DNA of 64,000 nucleotides from GCA-2862585 sp965661345 (GCA_965661345.1 CBFIDK010000003.1:1-64000), one strand, 5' to 3'. Positions 17,814-27,277 are shown, counted from the first letter of the stretch. Notes: generated by a model from the sequence alone, not told the origin. Numbers and translations: made by a program.

Positions 17814-18500
17814 ATGGCTAAAAAGAAGGCAAATAAAACGGAAGAGCAGTTTGCAGCTGTTGAAGAAACATTAACCCGTACAGAACAATGGGTTGAAAAC
17901 AATCAAAAACAACTATCCACATTTGTTTTTGGAGTTGTTGCAGTAATCGCTTTGTACCTTGCCTACGATAAATTTTATGTGCAAACAGTAAATCAAGAGG
18001 CACAAGAAGAGTTATTTGTTGCAGTAGAGTATTTTGAAAAAGACTCTTTTAATCTAGCGCTTAATGGTGTTAATGACAACTTAGGTCTTCTAGACATTAT
18101 AGACGACTATGGCTCAACGGAAGCTGGAAATTTAGCATACTACTATGCTGGAATCAGCTATTTAAATCTTGGTGATAATGAATCAGCCATCGACTTTTTA
18201 AGTCATTTTTCTAGTGATGATGATATCGTATCCTCAATTTGCTACGGAAGCTTAGGAGATGCATACATGAATATTGATGAAAAGGGCGATGCTATTAACT
18301 ACTGGACTAAAGCTGCATTCAATAGTGAAAATAAGTTCACATCCCCTATCTACCTCAAAAGAGCTGCAATGGCATTAGAGGAAGATGAAAATTTTGACAA
18401 AGCCGTAGAGTACTATACAATTATCAAAACAAAATATTCGACCTCAGATGAAGCTAGAGATATTGAAAAATATATCACTAGGGCTGAATTAAGAAAATAA
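17814..18500 (+). CDS. TPR-repeat membrane-anchored protein (YfgM-like)
   Basis: A 228-residue protein with a short lysine-rich cytoplasmic head, one transmembrane helix (about 37-55) and a periplasmic TPR solenoid (about 90-225: YYYAGISYLNLGDNESAI, GSLGDAYMNIDEKGDAI and more). This matches YfgM-type ancillary proteins, which associate with the translocon and periplasmic chaperones. Role in this organism is inferred. A hairpin terminator lies between it and ribH. Confidence 0.78.
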   Translation: MAKKKANKTEEQFAAVEETLTRTEQWVENNQKQLSTFVFGVVAVIALYLAYDKFYVQTVNQEAQEELFVAVEYFEKDSFNLALNGVNDNLGLLDIIDDYGSTEAGNLAYYYAGISYLNLGDNESAIDFLSHFSSDDDIVSSICYGSLGDAYMNIDEKGDAINYWTKAAFNSENKFTSPIYLKRAAMALEEDENFDKAVEYYTIIKTKYSTSDEARDIEKYITRAELRK

Positions 18501-18504
18501 TCCT

Positions 18505-18530
18505 AAAGCTCGTTAATCGAGCTTTTTTTT
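18505..18530 (+). terminator. Terminator hairpin running into the ribH start codon
   Basis: Stem AAAGCTCG/CGAGCTT with loop TTAAT, followed by an eight-T tract that ends exactly at the ATG of ribH (18531). As a terminator it would stop transcripts of the upstream TPR gene; ribH would then need readthrough or antitermination. Confidence 0.75.
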
Positions 18531-19019
18531 ATGGCAACAAAAAATAAAAATCTTTCACATTACGATCTTGACAATGTGCCTTCAGCTGAAGGCATGAAAA
18601 TTGGCATTGTTGTTGCTGAGTGGAACTCTAATATAACAGAAAACCTTTTTAATGGTGCTTATGAAGCACTTGTAGAGTGTGGATGTAATAGCCAAGATAT
18701 CATCCGAAAAAATGTACCTGGAAGTTTTGAATTACCTTTAGCTGCTCAGTTTCTCTTTGAATCTACAGATGTAGATGCGGTGATTTGTTTGGGAAGCGTT
18801 ATACAAGGTGAAACAAAACACTTTGACTATGTATGCCAAACTACTGCAAATGGCATTAAAGATGTTTCATTGAAATATAATAAAGCCGTTATTTTTGGTG
18901 TACTAACAGACAACACCATGCAACAAGCCATTGACCGTTCTGGAGGAAAACACGGAAATAAAGGCGTTGAAGCTAGTATTACTGCCATCAAAATGGTCGA
19001 TTTAATGAACAACACATAG
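18531..19019 (+). CDS. ribH: 6,7-dimethyl-8-ribityllumazine synthase
   Basis: Catalyses the penultimate step of riboflavin synthesis, condensing a pyrimidine amine with a butanone phosphate. The 162 residues include the substrate region AEWNSNI, VPGSFELPLA, the catalytic histidine H97 in GETKHFDY and the ending FGVLTDNTMQQA. The N-terminal extension before IGIVVAEWN is usual for this group. No other riboflavin gene is nearby, and I see no FMN riboswitch in its leader. Its start codon directly follows a terminator-like hairpin. Confidence 0.97.
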   Translation: MATKNKNLSHYDLDNVPSAEGMKIGIVVAEWNSNITENLFNGAYEALVECGCNSQDIIRKNVPGSFELPLAAQFLFESTDVDAVICLGSVIQGETKHFDYVCQTTANGIKDVSLKYNKAVIFGVLTDNTMQQAIDRSGGKHGNKGVEASITAIKMVDLMNNT

Positions 19020-19036
19020 ATTCGTTAAACTTTTGC

Positions 19037-19044
19037 TAACTTTG
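19037..19044 (+). promoter_or_regulatory. -7 promoter box of the T9SS protein gene at 19064
   Basis: TAACTTTG, a match to TAnnTTTG, 19 nt before the ATG. It lies just after the ribH stop codon. Confidence 0.5.
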
Positions 19045-19063
19045 TAGCACTAACATTTTTGCC

Positions 19064-21265
19064 ATGAAAATAATTAAACGATGCTTCGTTTTGCTTGCAT
19101 TTCTCTTTTTCAAGCAGACTTTTTGTCAAGAAACTAACATATTCATTCTAGACTCTTCTAACAAAGTTGACTCTAACCTTGTCAAATCTACATATACATC
19201 GGTAGGCTTTAATCCAGTAAATATTTTTGAATCTTCTATTACTTCATCATTAGATACTAGTGAATTTGATATTGCTTATGTGGCCGAAGGTTATTATTAC
19301 AGCTTCACTCAAGGTTGGGTGCTTGATCCTATTCAAGAGACAGAACGACAAATCATTCAGAACTTTATCGAACAAGGTGGGCATGTTGTATGGATTAGTG
19401 AAAATGGAGAAAGCGGTCAAACAAGCGAAAGTCCATTTACGACCATCAATAATATTTATGGTACAATAGTTAGCAACGGTACTTTCTTTAATAATGCAGG
19501 CTATGGATCTCCCTCAATGCACAGAATACATCCAAGTAACGGACCAGGAGGTCTTTCACTCACAGAAACTATTTACTCATCTGGTAGTTATGCAACAATG
19601 GTTGATGTTCCCAATTGTAATAAGGTTTACACAAGTGAATCTATTGATTATTCGTCTGATATGTTCTATACATGTACACATACAACACTAGCTGTTTTTC
19701 CAGGAAGGCCTAAACCTAACGAAGGTTCAGTAATTATTTCAACTGAAATAGGGTCTCCAATGAAACCTTGGACAATTTGGGGAGGAATTACTCCAACAAC
19801 AATTTACAACACAGAATTAGATAGTGCTATCGCATCGCTACATTATAAACTACTTGTCGAAGAAAACACCGACACCATTAACGACTGGACAGACATTGAA
19901 TCAAACATGAATCCTGATTGCCCAACCGTATCTGCTAGTTACACATTTGGCGAAACTGAACTGTGTGTTGGCGATACTATAGTATTCACACATGCAGATG
20001 GACAGAGTGTGCCATACACCAATCAAGACACTGGCACATACAGACTTAGCGTGTACTATGAGCAAGGGACATGTAGAGACGATACCATAGTATATGTTAG
20101 TTTTACTGATGCATATGTTGATGCTGGAATAGATACAAGCGTTTGTGAAGATGATGAAGTTATATTAGAAGCCGAAAACCCTTCAAATGCATTAATTTCA
20201 TGGGATAATAATGTCATTGACGGCCTGCCTTTTGTTCCCACGTCAACCAAAACCTATGTTGTCATTTCTAACAAATTTAACTGCAGCAATTCAGACACTG
20301 TTAAAATTTCTGTCTTGGAAAAGCCTTTAATGACTATTAATGTAAAAGAGGACACCTCATTATGCTTTGGCAATGACATTACCCTAAATGCTAGTACTAA
20401 TTCAAACTTAACAGTAACATGGACTAACGGTATTGATAACAATGTGCCCTTTACACCTACGGAAACAAACAACTATATCGCAACTACAAGTAATAACGGT
20501 TGTGATGCAGTGGACTCAATCACTATTGAAGTAAAACCTAGCCCAACGCTCAGTATCAATGATGATATATCATTATGTGAAGGTGAACTATTTCTTTTGA
20601 ATGCAGAGTCAACTGGAACAATAATTTGGAATGATACTTTTGAAAATAACCATAACATCACAGCTTTAGAAAACGACTATTATGTTGCTCGCGCATCTAT
20701 AGATGATTGTTTTGTTGTTGATTCTTTTTATTTGAGTACATTTCCTATTCCAGAGCCAAACTTCAACATTCATTATCTAGACTTTTTTGACAACTCGCAA
20801 ACTATATTTTTTGAGAATTTATCAGATGAAAACAATTTTTTCACTTGGATATTAGGAAATGGGAATGAAAGTTACGATTACTCAGTTGAACAGTCGTTCA
20901 AAAGTAACTCTGATACAATTTTAACAATAACCTTAATCGAAGAAAACTCAAACAACTGTGTAGACAGTATTCATAAAAACATAAAAATATCTTCAAATAT
21001 TAGCGAGACTATATATCTACCAACTACTTTTACTCCCAATGATAATTCTTTAAACGATGGGCTAAAACCTATCTTTAACTTCACAATTTTTGATTATAAT
21101 TTCTCTATGTACAATAGATGGGGGGAATTGATTTTTGAAACAAATGATATTGACACTTATTGGGATGGAACGCTGAAAGGTGAAAAAGTGCCTGATGGAC
21201 TTTATACCTATAGAGTTAGATACAATAGAAAGATTAAGATCGGCACTGTTCATGTTATAAAATAA
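19064..21265 (+). CDS. Large secreted protein with T9SS type B sorting domain
   Basis: A 733-residue protein with a signal peptide (ends near FCQ). The N-terminal region (about 22-285) resembles a Rossmann-like or glutamine-amidotransferase-like fold (NIFILDSSN, FIEQGGHVVWISENG) that I cannot assign. Then come several Ig-like modules of about 80 residues, each with a recurring CxGD/LCxGx motif, and a C-terminal CHU_C domain (about 650-733: TFTPNDNSLND, MYNRWGELIFE, YWDGTLKG). It is expected to be exported by the type IX system. Function is unknown. Confidence 0.85.
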   Translation: MKIIKRCFVLLAFLFFKQTFCQETNIFILDSSNKVDSNLVKSTYTSVGFNPVNIFESSITSSLDTSEFDIAYVAEGYYYSFTQGWVLDPIQETERQIIQNFIEQGGHVVWISENGESGQTSESPFTTINNIYGTIVSNGTFFNNAGYGSPSMHRIHPSNGPGGLSLTETIYSSGSYATMVDVPNCNKVYTSESIDYSSDMFYTCTHTTLAVFPGRPKPNEGSVIISTEIGSPMKPWTIWGGITPTTIYNTELDSAIASLHYKLLVEENTDTINDWTDIESNMNPDCPTVSASYTFGETELCVGDTIVFTHADGQSVPYTNQDTGTYRLSVYYEQGTCRDDTIVYVSFTDAYVDAGIDTSVCEDDEVILEAENPSNALISWDNNVIDGLPFVPTSTKTYVVISNKFNCSNSDTVKISVLEKPLMTINVKEDTSLCFGNDITLNASTNSNLTVTWTNGIDNNVPFTPTETNNYIATTSNNGCDAVDSITIEVKPSPTLSINDDISLCEGELFLLNAESTGTIIWNDTFENNHNITALENDYYVARASIDDCFVVDSFYLSTFPIPEPNFNIHYLDFFDNSQTIFFENLSDENNFFTWILGNGNESYDYSVEQSFKSNSDTILTITLIEENSNNCVDSIHKNIKISSNISETIYLPTTFTPNDNSLNDGLKPIFNFTIFDYNFSMYNRWGELIFETNDIDTYWDGTLKGEKVPDGLYTYRVRYNRKIKIGTVHVIK

Positions 21266-21295
21266 AAAAACCAGCACTTTTGGTGCTGGTTTTTG
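21266..21295. terminator. Bidirectional terminator
   Basis: Stem CCAGCAC/GTGCTGG with flanking A and T runs, between the T9SS gene (plus) and tRNA-Ser (minus); suited to end both transcripts. Confidence 0.88.
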
Positions 21296-21380
21296 CGGAG
21301 AGAGAGGGATTCGAACCCCCGGTACATTGCTGTACAATGGTTTTCAAGACCACCGCATTCGACCACTCTGCCATCTCTCC
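21296..21380 (-). tRNA. tRNA-Ser (anticodon TGA)
   Basis: An 85-nt minus-strand tRNA with a long variable arm typical of serine. Acceptor GGAGAGA pairs with TCTCTCC, discriminator G, anticodon loop CTTGAAA gives TGA, and the T-arm GGTTCGAATCC is canonical. CCA is not encoded. The -7 box TACTTTTG is at 21397-21390. Confidence 0.96.
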
Positions 21381-21389
21381 TGCGGAGGG

Positions 21390-21397
21390 CAAAAGTA
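21390..21397 (-). promoter_or_regulatory. -7 promoter box of tRNA-Ser
   Basis: TACTTTTG on the minus strand, followed by CCCTCCG: again a GC-rich discriminator after the TAnnTTTG box, as at the other two tRNA genes. Confidence 0.6.
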
Positions 21398-21490
21398 AAA
21401 TATTTTTAGTTTTTACACACACATTAATTACAAAAATTAGTGATTATATTTTCGTAACTTAGCTTGACAATTATCTTACTACCTACAAAA

Positions 21491-22897
21491 GTGAAAAATA
21501 CATTCTTAAAATCTTTTTTTATTACCATTGTTTTAGCGAGTTATTTCTCTCTCTCTGTTAGTGCTCAAAGTATTAGTGCGCAGTTTGATCTTTGTAATTT
21601 CCAGTCCGAAAATAAAAGCTTCGTTGAAACGTATATTTCTATAGACGGAAATAGCGTGAAATATTCACTCAATGAAAAGAATAAATTTCAAAGTTCACTA
21701 AGCATTACCATTCAATTTCTTTCAGCTGATAGTGTTACCAAATTTGATAAGTACACCCTTAATAGCACTGAAATTTACGACACATCAAATATTGATTTTG
21801 TTATTGTTGATCAACAACGTTACATTTTGGAGGATGGCGACTACCAATTAAAACTGCAAATCACTGACATCAATGATTTAGATAATGAAATTAATCATTT
21901 GCAAGAATTAACTGTTGAAACAAAAAATGGCTTTTCTGACATTCAGTTAATTGAAAGTTACACAAACACTAATGAAGTAAATATATTAAGTAAATCGGGA
22001 TATGATCTCGTTCCTTTTATTTCTAATTTTTACAATAGCAACAATACCAAAATTACATTTTATCTAGAGTACTACAACGATTCTGAAGAGCCAACTCTTA
22101 TACAAACCAAAGTCTTATCGCAGTCAACAAATAAGGTAGTAAACAATTTGGCTCTTAATAAAAAAAGCAACAGCAAAAAAACACCAATTCTGGGTAGTTT
22201 CTCATTGACAGATGTCCCTACGGGAACATATTTTTTGGAAACAAATGCCATCAATAAAGACAATGAAATTATTCATTCTGAAAAGACTATATTTTATAAA
22301 ATGAATAAAAACATAGTCGATGATGTAGAAGAAATTGATGGAACGTTCGTTTCAAAAATCACAAACAAGGACTCATTAAAATTATTTATAAACTATCTAT
22401 ATCCAATACAAACAACCTCTGAAAGTATTTTTGCCGATAATCAAATTAACTACGATGATATTGACATGCTTCAAAAATATTTCTACAGTTTTTGGAAAAA
22501 AAGAAGTCCATTTGATACAGAGAACGCTTGGCTCAATTATCGCGCTTTGGTTAACTTAGTCAACAACAAGTTTGGCAATGGACTCCAAAAAGGGTACATA
22601 TCAGATAGAGGAAGAATATTTTTATCATATGGTCAACCCAATTCCATTTCCGAGGAAGTATTGCCGAATCAATTTCAACCGTTTGAAGTTTGGCATTACT
22701 ATAAAATTGATAGCGAACGTAATATTAAGTTTGTATTTAGCAATAAAAATATGCCTAATGAATACCGCTTAGTATACTCAAACAAATCTGGTGAAGTATC
22801 GGATACGGACTGGCTGAATCGTTTTGAAGAAAACTATTACGATGGCTCTGATAATGGAGAACGGTCACCATTTGATTATTTCAAAACTCCAAACTAA
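21491..22897 (+). CDS. GWxTD domain protein, secreted
   Basis: About 468 residues beginning with a signal peptide that ends near SVSAQ. The C-terminal third matches the GWxTD domain found in secreted Bacteroidota proteins, here YISDRGRIFLSYGQP and PFEVWHYYKID. Function of the family is unknown. The frame opens at a TTG (21464), but that precedes or overlaps the likely promoter box TAACTTAG, so I choose the GTG at 21491, which begins the signal peptide directly. Six nt before the LpxL-like gene, so probably co-transcribed with it and the glycosyltransferase. Confidence 0.8.
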   Translation: MKNTFLKSFFITIVLASYFSLSVSAQSISAQFDLCNFQSENKSFVETYISIDGNSVKYSLNEKNKFQSSLSITIQFLSADSVTKFDKYTLNSTEIYDTSNIDFVIVDQQRYILEDGDYQLKLQITDINDLDNEINHLQELTVETKNGFSDIQLIESYTNTNEVNILSKSGYDLVPFISNFYNSNNTKITFYLEYYNDSEEPTLIQTKVLSQSTNKVVNNLALNKKSNSKKTPILGSFSLTDVPTGTYFLETNAINKDNEIIHSEKTIFYKMNKNIVDDVEEIDGTFVSKITNKDSLKLFINYLYPIQTTSESIFADNQINYDDIDMLQKYFYSFWKKRSPFDTENAWLNYRALVNLVNNKFGNGLQKGYISDRGRIFLSYGQPNSISEEVLPNQFQPFEVWHYYKIDSERNIKFVFSNKNMPNEYRLVYSNKSGEVSDTDWLNRFEENYYDGSDNGERSPFDYFKTPN

Positions 22898-22903
22898 TTC
22901 GTA

Positions 22904-23755
22904 TTGAATACCTTACTATATTCTATTATCAAGCTCTACTCCTATTACCCTATTAAATTGCTGGGTATTTTATCTTGGAAATTTACTATTCTGCTAAAAC
23001 TAATAGGCTATAGAAAGAAAGTTGTCCAAACTAATTTATCTAATGCATACCCTACCAAATCAAAAGAAGAAATAAACAAACTGCTTAATGATTTCTACAA
23101 ATATTTTGGACGTTTGCTGGCAGAATCCCTAAAGGTATTTTCAATTAAAAAAACCGATTTAAAAGAAAGGGTTTCTTTTAAAAATGATCAGCTAATTCAC
23201 GACTACCTTAATGAGAATAAAGACGTTATTGTTGTTATGGGACATTATGGAAATTGGGAATGGGGACTGTTAGCAACTACTATCCATTTTGACAACCAAA
23301 TGGTTGCAATATATAAGCCACTTTCTTCAGATTTTTGGAATTCAAAAATGAAAAAAATCCGAAGCCAATTCAGCGGCAAAATGGTCAGTATGAAAGAAAG
23401 TGTGAGGTACTTGCTTAAAAAAGAAAAAAAAGCACGTTTAATTGGCATTGTGAGTGACCAAACACCATCTTCTGATGAGATAAATTACTGGATTACTTTT
23501 TTAAATCAGAAAACTCCTGTATTTTTGGGTACAGAGAAATTAGCTAAAAAATTAAATAGCCCAATATTTTTCGCAAAAGTTAACCCTAAAAGTCACGGTT
23601 ATTATGAAATTGAATTCGAATTACTAACCGACAATCCTAAAGATACAAAAGAAGGAGAAATTACAAACTTACATTCCAAAAAACTAGAAGAAGATATTAA
23701 TAACAATCCAGCCTATTGGTTGTGGTCACACAGAAGATGGAAGCACCTAAAGTAG
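22904..23755 (+). CDS. LpxL/HtrB-family lysophospholipid acyltransferase
   Basis: A 283-residue acyltransferase that would add a secondary acyl chain to lipid A or a related glycolipid at the inner membrane. The catalytic H-x4-E motif is visible in GHYGNWEWG (about 111-119), with a preceding hydrophobic N-terminus and the later VSDQTP segment. It starts with TTG; there is no in-frame ATG before the catalytic motif, so the TTG is probably real. The 3' end overlaps the glycosyltransferase gene by 19 nt. Confidence 0.88.
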   Translation: MNTLLYSIIKLYSYYPIKLLGILSWKFTILLKLIGYRKKVVQTNLSNAYPTKSKEEINKLLNDFYKYFGRLLAESLKVFSIKKTDLKERVSFKNDQLIHDYLNENKDVIVVMGHYGNWEWGLLATTIHFDNQMVAIYKPLSSDFWNSKMKKIRSQFSGKMVSMKESVRYLLKKEKKARLIGIVSDQTPSSDEINYWITFLNQKTPVFLGTEKLAKKLNSPIFFAKVNPKSHGYYEIEFELLTDNPKDTKEGEITNLHSKKLEEDINNNPAYWLWSHRRWKHLK

Positions 23756-24747
23756 CAGTAGTAATCCTCAATTACAATGGACTTCATTGGTTGAAGACTT
23801 TTTTAGCTGATGTAATTTCAAAGAGCAAAGAAGCTGATGTAGTTATTGCTGATAATGCCTCTAGTGATAAGTCTTTAGATTATGTCAAAGAGCATTTTCC
23901 TTCTGTAAAAATTGTAGAGAATAAAGAAAATACCGGATATGCTGGTGGCTACAACAATGCTCTACAACATATTTGCGCCGATTATTACGTGCTTCTTAAT
24001 TCCGATGTCGAAGTGACAGATAATTGGATTTCTCCAATCATTGAACAAATGGAAAATGATAAGTCTATTGCTGCCTGTCAACCAAAAATCAAAAAATTTG
24101 ATCAAAAAAATTATTTTGAATACGCAGGTGCTTGTGGTGGATTCATCGACAAATACGGCTACCCTTATTGCAGAGGTAGAATTTTTGATAATCTAGAAGA
24201 AGATAAAGGACAATACAACAATCCTATTGAGGTATTCTGGGCAAGTGGCGCCTGTCTATTCTTGCGTTCTTCGGCCTTTTATGAAGTGGGTGGATTTGAT
24301 TGGGACTTCTTTGCTCACATGGAAGAAATTGATTTATGTTGGAAACTTAAAAATAAAGGATATAAAATCATGTGTATTCCTGAATCGACAGTTTACCATG
24401 TTGGTGGCGGAACTCTTAAAAATGGAAGCTATTTCAAAACCTATCTAAATTATAGAAACAACCTTTTGATGCTCTATAAAAATTTAGAACCAAATAATCG
24501 TTTTAAAACAATTTTTATAAGAATGTTTTTAGATGGTCTTTCTAGTATGAAAATGATTCTTGACAAAAAACCTTTGCATGTTTTCGCCATTTTAAAAGCC
24601 CATTTGCACTTTTACTCCTACCTTAAAAAGTTTAGAAAAAAAAGACCTAAAGATTATACCATCTCTTTGCCTCAAAAGAGTGTAGTTTATTCGTACTTTT
24701 TTGAAAACAAACGAGAGTTTAATCAGTTGAATAATGACCTTAACTGA
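23737..24747 (+). CDS. Glycosyltransferase family 2
   Basis: A 336-residue GT-A glycosyltransferase, similar to rhamnosyltransferase-like enzymes of surface polysaccharide synthesis. Motifs: VVILNYNG, IADNASSD, the DxD-like metal site LLNSDVEV and the acceptor-side segment FAHMEEIDLCWK. ATG 23737 is preferred to a TTG at 23716. It overlaps the acyltransferase gene by 19 nt, so sugar and acyl transfer are probably co-expressed. The 3' end overlaps the convergent cysteine desulfurase gene by 25 nt. Substrate unknown. Confidence 0.88.
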   Translation: MEAPKVAVVILNYNGLHWLKTFLADVISKSKEADVVIADNASSDKSLDYVKEHFPSVKIVENKENTGYAGGYNNALQHICADYYVLLNSDVEVTDNWISPIIEQMENDKSIAACQPKIKKFDQKNYFEYAGACGGFIDKYGYPYCRGRIFDNLEEDKGQYNNPIEVFWASGACLFLRSSAFYEVGGFDWDFFAHMEEIDLCWKLKNKGYKIMCIPESTVYHVGGGTLKNGSYFKTYLNYRNNLLMLYKNLEPNNRFKTIFIRMFLDGLSSMKMILDKKPLHVFAILKAHLHFYSYLKKFRKKRPKDYTISLPQKSVVYSYFFENKREFNQLNNDLN

Positions 24748-25853
24748 TTAACAGTGTAATCTATCTCCTCAATGGTATTAAACCTACTAAAAGAAAATCT
24801 CAAAGACGGCCTACTCATATCTGAACCTATGTTTCGCAACACATGAGAACCTAAATTACTTCCCGAAGAACACGCACTTCCTCCTGAAGATGCTACGCCC
24901 ATTATATCAAGATTATAGAATAGCATTTCTCCAATATCAGTCGGGGGAAAGAGAACGTTTAGAACAGTATATAATGAGTTCTCAATATTAGCACTCTCGC
25001 CATTGAACTCAACACCAGGAATAGCATCTTTCAGACCGCTTATCATTCTTAGTTTTAAAGACTCAATATGTTTCCTGTGGTTTTCTAAATCTGAATAGGA
25101 AACATCCATAGCTTTTGAAAGACCAACTATTCCATAAACATTTTCTGTACCTGCCCTCATGTTTCTCTCCTGCCCTCCTCCAAAAATCAATGGTTTTACC
25201 TTTATATTTTCATTGATATACAAAAAGCCATTTCCTTTGGGGCCATGAAACTTATGAGCTGCTCCAGTAATAAAATGGATATTTATTGCTTTTAAATCAA
25301 ATGAATAATGCGCCATTGTTTGGACAGTATCTGAATGAAAAATAGCATTGTATTTCTCACATATTTCTGCAACTGTTTTTATAGGGATAAGATTTCCAAT
25401 TTCATTATTAGCGTGCATTAAGGACACAAAAGAACGTTGGTTAGTTTTCAATAACTCTTCGAGATGATTAAAATCTATATTGCCTTTTTCATCAAGATTG
25501 ACGTAAGAAAGTTTAATTAAACCCTTTGAAGAAAGATCTTCCAGAGTATGGCCTACAGCATGGTGTTCAATTTTGGAAGTAATGGCATGATTAATTCCTA
25601 AATCCATCATTCCACAACGAATAGCCATGTTATCGGCTTCTGTGCCTCCTGAAGTAAAAAATATTTCACCAGGATTGCAGTTCAAATGACGAGCAACATT
25701 TTTCCTTGCTTTCTCTACAAGAGAGCGGGACTCTCTTCCAAATGAATGTATTGACGAAGGATTGCCAAAACCTTCTTTTATTATTGGCAACATGACCTCA
25801 ATAACTTCAGGATCAATTTGCGTAGTTGCTGCATTATCTAAATAAACTTTCAT
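24723..25853 (-). CDS. Cysteine desulfurase (NifS/IscS type)
   Basis: A PLP enzyme that takes sulfur from cysteine as an enzyme-bound persulfide for Fe-S clusters or thio-modified tRNA. The 376 residues include the PLP lysine K201 in GAAHKFHGPKG, the HANNEIG motif and the catalytic cysteine C328 in SSGGSACSSGS. No scaffold (iscU, sufU) or mnmA gene adjoins it. It starts 3 nt after glmM and is probably co-transcribed. Its 3' end runs 25 nt into the glycosyltransferase gene on the other strand. Confidence 0.93.
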   Translation of the reverse strand: MKVYLDNAATTQIDPEVIEVMLPIIKEGFGNPSSIHSFGRESRSLVEKARKNVARHLNCNPGEIFFTSGGTEADNMAIRCGMMDLGINHAITSKIEHHAVGHTLEDLSSKGLIKLSYVNLDEKGNIDFNHLEELLKTNQRSFVSLMHANNEIGNLIPIKTVAEICEKYNAIFHSDTVQTMAHYSFDLKAINIHFITGAAHKFHGPKGNGFLYINENIKVKPLIFGGGQERNMRAGTENVYGIVGLSKAMDVSYSDLENHRKHIESLKLRMISGLKDAIPGVEFNGESANIENSLYTVLNVLFPPTDIGEMLFYNLDIMGVASSGGSACSSGSNLGSHVLRNIGSDMSRPSLRFSFSRFNTIEEIDYTVNQLRSLFN

Positions 25854-25856
25854 GAT

Positions 25857-27248
25857 TTAAACCCTTTGAGTTAGTTCTTGAATTTCATTAATAAAACGTA
25901 TGGCAAGAGAGTCAGCAGAATCACGACTTATGCTTTCAGTATAAATACGAATAATTGGCTCCGTATTGGATTTTCTTAAATGCACCCATTCATTTTCAAA
26001 ATCGATTTTAACACCATCAATGGTAGTCACTTCTTCTTGAGAATAGTTTTCTGTCATTTTAGAAAGAATCATATCCACATCAATTTCAGGTGTTAGTTCT
26101 ATTTTGTTTTTTGACATGAAAAAATTAGGGTATGTTGACCTTAAATCAGAACAATTCATTTTTCGTTCTGCTAAAAGGGATAAAAATAAAGCGATACCAA
26201 CTATTGAGTCTCTTCCATAATGAGAACTTGGGTAGATTATACCTCCATTCCCTTCTCCTCCTATGATAGCATCACAAGACTTCATTTGTTCAACAACATT
26301 TACTTCCCCAACTGCTGATGAAAAATAAGTGCCACCATGTTTTTGTGTTACTTCTCTAAGTGCTCTAGATGATGATAAATTAGAGACTGTATTTCCTTTT
26401 GTTTTTGATAAAATATAATCTGCAACCGCTACAAGCGTATATTCTTCTCCAAACATACTTCCGTCTTCATTAACTATAGCCAAACGGTCTACATCAGGGT
26501 CCACTACAATACCACAATCGGCATTGTGTTCTACTACTAATTTTGAAATTTCAGTTAAGTGTTCTGGAAGTGGCTCAGGGTTGTGCGGAAAATGACCATT
26601 AGGCTCGCAATATAATGGAACACATTCTACACCGAGAGATTCTAACAAGGCTGGAACAGCTATTCCGCCAGTAGAATTAACAGCGTCAACTACTACTTTA
26701 AACTTTGCATTTTTAATGGATTGAACATTCACTAATTCTAAATCCAATACGCTATCAATATGCTTTTGAATATAAGTATCATCTTTTTTGTATGTACCTA
26801 AAGAATCAACATCGCAAAAATCGAAATCATCCTTTTCAGCTATCGCTAAAACCTCTAATCCAGCTTTTGCATTAATGAATTCCCCCTTATCATTTAAGAG
26901 TTTTAGAGCGTTCCATTGTTTTGGGTTATGACTAGCTGTTAATATTATTCCACCATCGGCATTTTCCATCTGTACAGCTACTTCAACAGTTGGAGTAGTT
27001 GATAAACCTAAATCTAATACGTTTATTCCCAAAGATTGTAAAGTACTTATCACTAACTGTCGAATAATATCTCCAGAAATTCTTGCATCTCTTCCAACAA
27101 TTATGAAGGGAGATTCTTTTTTACATTCTTGTTTAATCCAACTTCCATACGCTGAGGCAAACCTAACAGTATCTAAAGGAGATAATCCTTCACCTACTTT
27201 ACCGCCAATTGTTCCTCTAATACCCGAAATAGACTTTATCAACGTCAT
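25857..27248 (-). CDS. glmM: Phosphoglucosamine mutase
   Basis: A 463-residue alpha-D-phosphohexomutase that would convert glucosamine-6-phosphate to glucosamine-1-phosphate for peptidoglycan and lipid A precursors. Catalytic serine S106 lies in TASHNPKQWN, the metal loop is DPDVDRLAI, and the sugar loop is GEGNGG. The N-terminus SISGIRGTIGG is typical of the Bacteroidota GlmM group. A phosphoglucomutase or phosphomannomutase role cannot be excluded by sequence alone. Confidence 0.88.
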   Translation of the reverse strand: MTLIKSISGIRGTIGGKVGEGLSPLDTVRFASAYGSWIKQECKKESPFIIVGRDARISGDIIRQLVISTLQSLGINVLDLGLSTTPTVEVAVQMENADGGIILTASHNPKQWNALKLLNDKGEFINAKAGLEVLAIAEKDDFDFCDVDSLGTYKKDDTYIQKHIDSVLDLELVNVQSIKNAKFKVVVDAVNSTGGIAVPALLESLGVECVPLYCEPNGHFPHNPEPLPEHLTEISKLVVEHNADCGIVVDPDVDRLAIVNEDGSMFGEEYTLVAVADYILSKTKGNTVSNLSSSRALREVTQKHGGTYFSSAVGEVNVVEQMKSCDAIIGGEGNGGIIYPSSHYGRDSIVGIALFLSLLAERKMNCSDLRSTYPNFFMSKNKIELTPEIDVDMILSKMTENYSQEEVTTIDGVKIDFENEWVHLRKSNTEPIIRIYTESISRDSADSLAIRFINEIQELTQRV

Positions 27249-27269
27249 CTTTCAAAAATTTAATAAATA

Positions 27270-27277
27270 CAAATGTA
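27270..27277 (-). promoter_or_regulatory. glmM: -7 promoter box of glmM
   Basis: TACATTTG on the minus strand, 21 nt upstream of the glmM ATG (27248). It lies in the divergent gap shared with the PKD-repeat gene. Confidence 0.5.

Noticed and set aside
18501..18530. An FMN riboswitch upstream of ribH.
   Set aside because: The space before ribH is only about 30 nt and contains a simple hairpin; an FMN riboswitch needs well over 100 nt with conserved junctions.
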